Shown in pieces: positions 44,655 to 51,106 of a stretch of 64,000 nucleotides of DNA. The notes below the pieces were generated by a model. The model saw only the letters and a program-made list of their open reading frames with translations. It was not told the DNA's origin and ran no database searches. Positions within the stretch are counted from its first letter, which is position 1; the number at the start of each line of letters is the position of its first letter. A program made the translations under genes and the position numbers. The DNA is from CAINVV01 sp037140615 (GTDB lineage Bacteria > Bacteroidota > Bacteroidia > Bacteroidales > Prolixibacteraceae), in contig JBAXED010000006.1 of NCBI GenBank assembly GCA_037140615.1, forward strand, positions 1 to 64,000, in the 5' to 3' direction.

Positions 44655-46496
44655 TTGATTTTGACTGAACATAGGTTAAGTGATTGGCTGCCCACCACCA
44701 TCAAAGAGGTTCGGGCTTTGGGTTGGGAGGAGGTTGATGTGGTGCTTTTCTCTGGAGATGCCTACGTGGACCATCCCTCTTTTGGCGCAGCAGTAATCGG
44801 CCGTATCCTGGAAAGAGAGGGCCTAAAAGTTGCCATTGTACCACAGCCCAACTGGCAGGATGATCTTCGGGATTTCAAGAAAATGGGTAAGCCACGGCTT
44901 TTCTTTGCCATCACTGCCGGGTGTATGGACTCAATGGTCAACCACTATACCGCCAACAAGCGCAAACGTTCAAACGATGCCTATACACCGGGTGACAGAG
45001 CCGGTGCCCGCCCTGATTACGCCACCATCGTTTATTCAAAAATTATAAAGGACCTCTTTCCTGATGTTCCCTTAATTATTGGTGGTATTGAAGCTTCATT
45101 GCGTCGGGTGACTCACTACGATTACTGGTCGGATCAGCTAAAGCCTAGTATACTTATTGAAAGTCAGGCGGATATGCTTTTCTACGGAATGGGTGAAAAA
45201 TCGCTTGTAGAACTGGTTGAGCAGCTCCGTTCAGGCAAATCATTCAAGGAACTCACAAACATTCCACAAACAGCATTTAAAGTTCACCAGGAGCAGTCCC
45301 AACCAACAAATGCTTTATGGAAAGACCTGGAACTGTTTGGTTTCGAATCTTGTAAGGCAGAGAAGATTAATTATGCCAAAAATTTTAAGGTCATTGAAGA
45401 GGAATCGAACCGGATGGAACCGGACACCAGACTTCTTCAAAAGCATGGAAATCTGACAGTTGCGATCAATCCTGCCTGGCCTCCGCTTACTACCGAAGAG
45501 GCAGATCATTTCAGCAACCTACCATTTACCCGTTTGCCACATCCAAAATACAATGGAAAAGGTGCCATCCCGGCTTACGAGATGATCAGGCATTCCATCA
45601 ACATCCACAGGGGTTGTTTCGGAGGATGCGGATTTTGCACCATCTCTGCCCACCAGGGGAAATTCATAGCCTCAAGATCTGAAGAGTCTGTCCTGCGGGA
45701 GGTCGAAGAGGTATTGAACATGCCGGATTTCAAAGGCTATATCTCGGACATAGGCGGTCCATCTGCCAACATGTACAAGATGGCCGGAATTGACCTATCT
45801 ATTTGCAAACTATGCAAAAGACCTTCATGTATCCACCCCTCTGTCTGCAAAAATTTAAATACAGACCACCGTCCAATGAGCCAGCTTTACAAAAAGGCTG
45901 CCGGATTTAAAGGCGTAAAAAAGGCATTTATTGGCAGCGGTATCCGTTATGATCTTGTATTTCATCGTGTAAATGAAGATGCTATTAACAAAGGAAATCT
46001 TGATTATATGGATCAGGTCATCGGGAACCATGTCTCCGGACGGCTAAAGGTTGCTCCCGAGCATACAGCCGACCCGGTACTTTCCGTGATGAGAAAACCT
46101 TCCTTTTCACAGTTTTTGAAGCTCAAGAAATTTTTTGACGATACGAATGAAAAATACGGATTAAAGCAGCAACTCATTCCCTATTTTATTTCAAGTCATC
46201 CTGGCAGTACTGTCGAAGCCATGGCCGAATTGGCTGCCAAAACCAAGGATCTGAATTTTAAATTGGAACAAATCCAGGACTTTACCCCTACTCCCATGAC
46301 GCTGGCGACCGTGATTTATTATTCAGGATATCACCCCTATACGCTTGAGAAAGTCTACACAGCCAAAACCCCGGAACAAAAACTTGCCCAACGAAAATTC
46401 TTTTTCTGGTACAAAAATGAATACAGAAGAGAGTTGATCACTGAGCTGCGTAAAATTGGCAGGCCTGATTTGGAAGATTTATTGTTCAAACGATAA
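44655..46496 (+). CDS. YgiQ family radical SAM protein
   Basis: 613 residues starting at TTG; no ATG lies in frame between the preceding stop at 44637 and the conserved N-terminus, so TTG is the credible start. The YgiQ signature WLPTTIKEVRALGWEEVDVV, then FSGDAYVDHPSFGAAVIGRI, begins within 12 residues. The B12-binding-like N-terminal region precedes the radical SAM cluster motif CFGGCGFCTIS and the GGPSANMYKM segment. Cys-rich CKLCKRPSCIHPSVCKNL follows. The biochemical role of this family is not established. It is divergent from the lipid acyltransferase gene (212-bp AT-rich gap). Confidence 0.93.
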   Translation: MILTEHRLSDWLPTTIKEVRALGWEEVDVVLFSGDAYVDHPSFGAAVIGRILEREGLKVAIVPQPNWQDDLRDFKKMGKPRLFFAITAGCMDSMVNHYTANKRKRSNDAYTPGDRAGARPDYATIVYSKIIKDLFPDVPLIIGGIEASLRRVTHYDYWSDQLKPSILIESQADMLFYGMGEKSLVELVEQLRSGKSFKELTNIPQTAFKVHQEQSQPTNALWKDLELFGFESCKAEKINYAKNFKVIEEESNRMEPDTRLLQKHGNLTVAINPAWPPLTTEEADHFSNLPFTRLPHPKYNGKGAIPAYEMIRHSINIHRGCFGGCGFCTISAHQGKFIASRSEESVLREVEEVLNMPDFKGYISDIGGPSANMYKMAGIDLSICKLCKRPSCIHPSVCKNLNTDHRPMSQLYKKAAGFKGVKKAFIGSGIRYDLVFHRVNEDAINKGNLDYMDQVIGNHVSGRLKVAPEHTADPVLSVMRKPSFSQFLKLKKFFDDTNEKYGLKQQLIPYFISSHPGSTVEAMAELAAKTKDLNFKLEQIQDFTPTPMTLATVIYYSGYHPYTLEKVYTAKTPEQKLAQRKFFFWYKNEYRRELITELRKIGRPDLEDLLFKR

Positions 46497-46506
46497 AAAC
46501 GGTTTT

Positions 46507-46638
46507 CTACCGGTGGAATTTCTCGCCAATAAACTCAAGTCCTGTTGCCAGACCTGTTCTCCAATAACTCCAGGAATGGCTGCCATCCCTGACACGGTAT
46601 TCATGAGGAATACCAAAATGGTCAGGCAAAGCTAACAA
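46507..46638 (-). pseudogene. C-terminal remnant of a carbohydrate esterase (esterase D-like)
   Basis: The minus strand encodes LPDHFGIPHEYRVRDGSHSW, then SYWRTGLATGLEFIGEKFHR, then a stop. This is the characteristic C-terminus of esterase D / feruloyl-esterase-like alpha/beta hydrolases, where the catalytic His lies in a G-x-H-x-W-x-Y-W-R segment. The frame is closed by a stop about 44 codons upstream, so only the tail of a gene of normally 250-350 residues remains. It lies between ygiQ (convergent) and rhaB. I infer a gene lost by deletion, plausibly together with other glycan genes. Confidence 0.7.
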
Positions 46639-46709
46639 TTAGAAAGCTGTTTTGCTATCTTTACTGCCAATCTGATCTGGCAAATTTTTAAAATTTTCTT
46701 TTGATATTT

Positions 46710-48182
46710 ATGAACACAGGCAATTTTCTTGCATTCGATCTTGGGGCTTCTTCCGGAAGGGCGATGTTGGGTACTATTTCAGACCATCTTCTAAAATTAA
46801 CTGAGATCCACCGGTTCGAAAATCGTATGGTGGAAATCGACAACCACTTCTACTGGAACATCTTCTCGATTTTTGATGAACTAAAAACCGGACTCAGGAA
46901 ATGCATCCGCGATTTTGGTGTTCAACCTGATTCAATCGCCATCGATACCTGGGGAGTCGATTTTGCATTTATTGACAAAGATGGCATGATTGCTTCTCTG
47001 CCCTTTGCCTACCGTGATCGCCGCACCGATCATGCCATGGAAGATTTTTATAAGATTATTCCCAAAGAAGAACTTTATCTGATGACAGGTATTCAGCTGA
47101 TGCAGTTTAACTCCCTGTTTCAATTGTTTGTCAATCATCAATCAAAAGCACCTCAATATGAAATAGGAAAAGATTTGCTTTTCATGCCGGATGCCCTTTC
47201 CTATCTATTTTGCGGAGTCAAGAAAAATGAATTCTCTATTGCTTCTACCTCCCAGCTTCTGCAGCCTGGTAAATTAGCCTGGGAAACACGTCTTTTTAAG
47301 TCTATAGGAGTCGATCCTTCCTTGATGCAGGAAATAGTCTTACCAGGAACGATGTTGGGTAAAATCAGGTCAGAAGTGCAAAAAGAAACAGGTAGTCTTG
47401 ACATACCAGTGATCGCCGTTGCTTCACATGATACTGCTTCTGCTATCGTTTCAGTACCTGCTACCGGAAAGCATTGGGCTTATATCAGCTCCGGTACTTG
47501 GTCGCTGATGGGAATCGAAACTGACAAACCACTTATTTCCAAAAAGATATTTGACCTCAACTTCACCAATGAAGGAGGTGTGGAAGGGACAACCCGTTTC
47601 CTTAAAAACATCATGGGATTGTGGCTTTTACAAGAATGCAGAAAGAGTTGGTCTCAAAAAGTAAATTATTCATGGAATGAAATGGTTGATTTAAGTACCC
47701 ATTCTCAACCATTTAAATGTTTAATAGATCCGGATGACTCAAGTTTTCTGAATCCAGCGGATATGCCTCAGACAATAGTTGATTTTTGCCATAAAACCGG
47801 ACAAGTTCATCCTGAAACGCATGGCGAATTTATCAGGTGTATCTTTGAAAGTCTGGCGATGAAGTATAAGCTGACCCTTGAATCCATATTGTCAGTTATA
47901 TCTCACCCGATTGAAACAGTCCACATCATTGGTGGAGGTGCCAACAATGAGCTTCTTTGCCAGTATAGCGCCAACGCTCTTGGATTGCCTGTAAAAGCGG
48001 GTCCAACTGAAGCAACTGCTATTGGAAACATTATGATTCAGGCAAAAGCGTTGAAGGCCGTTGCAAGTCTTGAGGAGATCCGGCATTTGGTTGGAGAGTC
48101 GTTTGAAACCAAAACGTTTTTGCCACAGGAGACAGATGTTTGGAAAGAGCAGCTGGAAAGATTCAGGAAAATTGCCAATTGA
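46710..48182 (+). CDS. rhaB: Rhamnulokinase
   Basis: 490 residues from the ATG at 46710; a TTG three codons upstream is in frame. It is an FGGY-family sugar kinase. The N-terminal phosphate-1 motif is NFLAFDLGASSGRAMLG; IDTWGVDFAFIDKDG, the segment ASHDTASAIVSVPATGKHWA, YISSGTWSLMG and VHIIGGGANNELLCQY are all as in RhaB. It phosphorylates L-rhamnulose to L-rhamnulose-1-phosphate in the cytoplasm. No rhamnose isomerase, aldolase or transporter lies in the window, so this is an isolated pathway member. TATCTTTA at 46656-46663 is a weak promoter -7 candidate. Confidence 0.93.
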   Translation: MNTGNFLAFDLGASSGRAMLGTISDHLLKLTEIHRFENRMVEIDNHFYWNIFSIFDELKTGLRKCIRDFGVQPDSIAIDTWGVDFAFIDKDGMIASLPFAYRDRRTDHAMEDFYKIIPKEELYLMTGIQLMQFNSLFQLFVNHQSKAPQYEIGKDLLFMPDALSYLFCGVKKNEFSIASTSQLLQPGKLAWETRLFKSIGVDPSLMQEIVLPGTMLGKIRSEVQKETGSLDIPVIAVASHDTASAIVSVPATGKHWAYISSGTWSLMGIETDKPLISKKIFDLNFTNEGGVEGTTRFLKNIMGLWLLQECRKSWSQKVNYSWNEMVDLSTHSQPFKCLIDPDDSSFLNPADMPQTIVDFCHKTGQVHPETHGEFIRCIFESLAMKYKLTLESILSVISHPIETVHIIGGGANNELLCQYSANALGLPVKAGPTEATAIGNIMIQAKALKAVASLEEIRHLVGESFETKTFLPQETDVWKEQLERFRKIAN

Positions 48183-48243
48183 GAAATACCACCAGATTCA
48201 TCATGTGTTAATTGAGATTTTTCCCGCATTAATTGATCCCAAT

Positions 48244-48273
48244 TTTGAAAATTTGATTTATTTTTTATTTTTG
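48244..48273 (+). promoter_or_regulatory. Candidate promoter for the outer-membrane protein pair
   Basis: TTTG at 48244-48247, an 18-bp spacer and TATTTTTG at 48266-48273, about 47 bp before the ATG of the first paralogue. It fits the Bacteroidota TTTG/TAnnTTTG pattern. Confidence 0.45.
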
Positions 48274-48319
48274 AGCTGATCAATAAAATAAAAGCTGTAT
48301 GAATGTAAAATTGAATAAG

Positions 48320-48829
48320 ATGAAGAAGATTCTCGTTATTCTAATGATAGCCATTTCATTGCCGTGTATTTCCTTTGCCCAGAATGCAAAACATGTTCTT
48401 GGATTAAGGTTTGGAACAGGTGGTGGTTTTGGAACAGAAATATCCTATCTGCATGGTTTATCCGACAGGAATAGACTGGAATTGGATTTGGGATTTAACA
48501 GTCACTACGAAAACTACCTGAGTACCAGATATAATTACACAACCTGGGGACTTACCGGTTTATACCATTGGGTTCAAAAGATTGACAACAATGTGAATTG
48601 GTATCTTGGAGCGGGTGCAAAAATTGGTTCATGGAGCTACGATCATGGAATTAATTCCCAGTTCAAATACAACAATGGTGTTTTTTTGGCAGGCGCCGGT
48701 GACGTAGGAATAGAGTATTTATTTCCGATTGGCATTCAATTGGCTTTGGATGCCCGACCGGAAATAGGACTAATCAACCATGGAACAGCTATTAATGTTG
48801 GTTTTGCAGTTCGTTATCAATTCAAATAA
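48320..48829 (+). CDS. Small outer-membrane beta-barrel-like protein (paralogue 1)
   Basis: 169 residues from the ATG at 48320; an ATG 21 bp upstream precedes the signal peptide. The signal peptide is MKKILVILMIAISLPCISFA. The mature part is built of short amphipathic beta-strands such as LGLRFGTGGGFGTEISYLHG, GLTGLYHWVQKI, NWYLGAGAKIGSWSY and INVGFAVRYQFK. The C-terminal aromatic/basic strand is typical of Bacteroidota outer-membrane barrels of about eight strands. The precise family is not recognised. It is followed by a close paralogue 53 bp downstream. Confidence 0.75.
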   Translation: MKKILVILMIAISLPCISFAQNAKHVLGLRFGTGGGFGTEISYLHGLSDRNRLELDLGFNSHYENYLSTRYNYTTWGLTGLYHWVQKIDNNVNWYLGAGAKIGSWSYDHGINSQFKYNNGVFLAGAGDVGIEYLFPIGIQLALDARPEIGLINHGTAINVGFAVRYQFK

Positions 48830-48882
48830 AATCATGATCTTTGGTAGATGATTTTAATATGCCTAACACCAATGATATTTTC

Positions 48883-49395
48883 ATGAAGAGGATTTTCATA
48901 ACAATGGCTATGGTTGTCATGCTGTTCTGCCTGGCAAATGCCCAGATTGCAAAACATTCGGTTGGCTTACGATATGGAGCCCTTTATGGTTTGGGCACCG
49001 AAATCACCTACCAGCGTGGATTGACTTCCAAAAATCGACTGGAATTTGATTTTGGCTTTAACAGCAATTTCGATTATGTTGACAATTTCCGGCAAGACCA
49101 TAACAGCTGGGCACTTTCAGGCCTTTATCATTGGGTTTGGAAGCTGGATAAGATGGATGATAACGTTAATTGGTATGCAGGTGCAGGCGCAAAGTTGGGC
49201 ACCTGGAGCTCCAATCAGGGATATGACTATCGATACAAGAACGGACCATTTCTTAACGCATGCGGTGATGTTGGAATCGAGTATGTTTTTCCTGCCGGTA
49301 TCCAGTTTGCCCTGAATGCACGTCCAGAGGTTGGGATCTACAATCATGGCAGTGGCGTAAATATTGGTTTTGCCGTAAGGTACCAGTTCAAATAA
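48883..49395 (+). CDS. Small outer-membrane beta-barrel-like protein (paralogue 2)
   Basis: 170 residues from the ATG at 48883, which opens a clean signal peptide (MKRIFITMAMVVMLFCLANA). It is clearly homologous to the preceding gene along its length: GLRYGALYGLGTEITYQRGL against GLRFGTGGGFGTEISYLHGL, YHWVWKLD against YHWVQKID, and an identical ending GFAVRYQFK. A tandem duplication followed by divergence is the simple explanation. Function is unknown; it is likely a surface barrel. The next gene starts 15 bp later. Confidence 0.75.
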   Translation: MKRIFITMAMVVMLFCLANAQIAKHSVGLRYGALYGLGTEITYQRGLTSKNRLEFDFGFNSNFDYVDNFRQDHNSWALSGLYHWVWKLDKMDDNVNWYAGAGAKLGTWSSNQGYDYRYKNGPFLNACGDVGIEYVFPAGIQFALNARPEVGIYNHGSGVNIGFAVRYQFK

Positions 49396-49410
49396 TTCAA
49401 GGACTATCCA

Positions 49411-49689
49411 ATGATTGCCATATTAATAGTTTTGTCGGCTGGAATTCTTACCGGATTACTACTCATCAGAAGACCGAAAATTCATCGAATCAACAATCAC
49501 CTGCTTAACTGGGCCATCTACCTGCTTCTTTTTCTTCTTGGTCTATCGGTTGGTACCAATAAGGAGGTAATACAAAATCTTGGTAAAATAGGATACGAGG
49601 CCATTGCCATTGCGGTTGCCTCCATCTTTGGAAGTGTGCTTTTATCTGCGCTTCTCTTCAAGTTATTGTTCAAGGAAAATGCGAAGTAG
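49411..49689 (+). CDS. LysO-type lysine exporter, N-terminal half (separate gene)
   Basis: 92 residues with three membrane segments: MIAILIVLSAGILTGLLLI, NWAIYLLLFLLGLSVGTN and YEAIAIAVASIFGSVLLSAL. They match the first repeat of the Lys_export (DUF340) family. E. coli LysO is a single protein of about 300 residues; here the equivalent is divided into this gene and the next, with an 11-bp overlap. The two products presumably assemble into one exporter. This could be a family variant rather than damage, since both halves have their own starts. Confidence 0.8.
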   Translation: MIAILIVLSAGILTGLLLIRRPKIHRINNHLLNWAIYLLLFLLGLSVGTNKEVIQNLGKIGYEAIAIAVASIFGSVLLSALLFKLLFKENAK

Positions 49690-50278
49690 CCTGATTATCC
49701 TTAGTTTCTTTGTTGCCGGCGTGATCATCGGACTATCCGGCAATCTGCCTGATGGTTTTGATTTCGACAAATTTGGCAGCTATGCTTTGTACCTGCTGAT
49801 GTTCCTTGCCGGTGTCAGCATTGGAAGCGACAAGAACTCCTGGTCTGTACTGGCCACACACAATTACAAAATCATCTGGGTTCCGGCTACCATTGTGATA
49901 GGCACTTTGGCAGGTTCCGCATTGGTTTCACTGATTTTGCCTTCGATCTCAATGAAAGAATCAATGGCAGTTGGAGCCGGCTTCGGGTATTACAGCCTAT
50001 CAAGCGTATTCATTACCCAACTACACAGCCATAGCCTGGGTGTGACGGCACTCTTGTCGAATATTTTCAGGGAAGTATTTACTTTGCTGGCCACTCCTAT
50101 TCTGGTAAGTTATTTCGGGAATCTTGCCGGCATAGCCTCCGGCGGAGCCACAGCAATGGACACAACTCTTCCTGTCATCAGCCAATACTCAGGCAAATCA
50201 TATGCAATAATTGCTGTATTTAGTGGGATAGTTCTCACCATTTTGGTGCCATTTCTGGTCACGTTTATACTATCGTAA
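49679..50278 (+). CDS. LysO-type lysine exporter, C-terminal half
   Basis: 199 residues from the ATG at 49679, inside the end of the previous gene (11-bp overlap, coupled translation). It has six or so hydrophobic segments. The family landmarks are the second repeat YALYLLMFLAGVSIGSDKNS, AVGAGFGYYSLSSVFITQ, ALLSNIFREVFTLLATPILV and GGATAMDTTLPVISQYSG. It forms the larger part of the exporter. Lysine and toxic analogue export is the known role of LysO in E. coli; substrate here is inferred by family. Its stop runs into an AGGATAA repeat array. Confidence 0.88.
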   Translation: MRSSLIILSFFVAGVIIGLSGNLPDGFDFDKFGSYALYLLMFLAGVSIGSDKNSWSVLATHNYKIIWVPATIVIGTLAGSALVSLILPSISMKESMAVGAGFGYYSLSSVFITQLHSHSLGVTALLSNIFREVFTLLATPILVSYFGNLAGIASGGATAMDTTLPVISQYSGKSYAIIAVFSGIVLTILVPFLVTFILS

Positions 50279-50448
50279 AAGGAATAAGGATAAAGGATAA
50301 AGTCAAAAGGATAAAGTACGCTGCAAACTAAATTTCAACACTTTATCTCATGTCTAATGTCTTATGTCTCATATCTTGTATCTCCTGTCTTCGGGCTTAC
50401 CCCTAAAATCAACGGAGTCCTTAACTTTATCCTTTATCCTTCTGCGAA
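50276..50448. repeat. Compound inverted array of 7-nt units (AGGATAA and AGACATG types)
   Basis: Left arm (50278-50318): AGGAATA, AGGATAA, AGGATAA, AGTCAAA, AGGATAA, AGTACGC. Right arm (50420-50441): reverse complement of the same (ACTTTATCC, TTTATCC, TT). Between them (about 50340-50395) lies a run of reverse-complement AGACATG-type units (AGACATG, AGACATT, AGACATA, AGATATG, AGATACA, AGACAGG), the family seen at 32586-32722. Both flanking genes, lysO and the convergent thioesterase, have their stop codons within or touching the arms. Confidence 0.87.
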
Positions 50449-50922
50449 GAAGGCATCTACTCCCGGATAGTCATATTCCGCCATTGCTTTATCTAGAGGG
50501 AAAAGGAAAAACTTGCACTTCGCAGAAGCACAAACAGTTCCGTTGCTGCTCAAAAGTTTTCCTTCAACAAAGGCCATGCGACTGTTTTGTTCGACCAATT
50601 TGGCCCTGAGGGTAATATCACCATCGCTAATCAAAACGGCCCTCCTGTAGCTGATCTCCATGGAGGTAGTCACACCGGTGGTTTTACACAAGGTCAGAAC
50701 CACCCAGCTGCAAAGTTCATCCATCAGCGCGGCTTGAATTCCTCCATGCAACACATTTCTGAACCCCTCAGCCCATCTTTGCGGATTCCATTGAGCCGTT
50801 ACCTCATCGCCGTCCAATTCAAATTTCAATTGTAAACCTTTGTCGTTGTTTGGCGAACAGCCAAAACAGTTGTAATCCTTTCCGCGAGTTTTCAGGTAAG
50901 GGTTGGCTATTATTTTGCTCAT
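50434..50922 (-). CDS. PaaI-family hotdog thioesterase
   Basis: 162 residues with a single hotdog domain: CFGCSPNNDKGLQLKFELDG (common N-terminal motif of this subgroup) and the catalytic helix NVLHGGIQAALMDELCSWVV with the family HGG and Asp/Glu. It hydrolyses acyl- or aryl-CoA esters; the substrate is unknown. Given the phenylacetyl-CoA ligase elsewhere in the window, a role in rescuing aryl-CoA is possible but not supported by gene linkage. Its stop codon lies in the AGGATAA repeat arm. Confidence 0.88.
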   Translation of the reverse strand: MSKIIANPYLKTRGKDYNCFGCSPNNDKGLQLKFELDGDEVTAQWNPQRWAEGFRNVLHGGIQAALMDELCSWVVLTLCKTTGVTTSMEISYRRAVLISDGDITLRAKLVEQNSRMAFVEGKLLSSNGTVCASAKCKFFLFPLDKAMAEYDYPGVDAFFAEG

Positions 50923-50970
50923 TTTTCCAAAATTTGATTCTAAATCATTATATGTCAGGCTAAAAACCTT

Positions 50971-51042
50971 CTTTATCCGCTACGCGGAAAAGGACCGAAA
51001 TTATTCATTAATTCTACAATACTTTATCCGCTACGCGGAAAA
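50971..51042. repeat. Two direct copies of a 21-bp palindrome-containing repeat
   Basis: CTTTATCCGCTACGCGGAAA(A) occurs at 50971-50991 and again at 51022-51042. Each contains the inverted repeat TCCGC-TAC-GCGGA. They lie in the 184-bp gap between the helicase-nuclease stop and the thioesterase start and look like a REP-type element. Confidence 0.85.
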
Positions 51043-51106
51043 AATCTTTTAGTATATCTACTTAAATTAATCGTTATAAACTTTTCAAACCTTTGAGTCT
51101 TATTCA

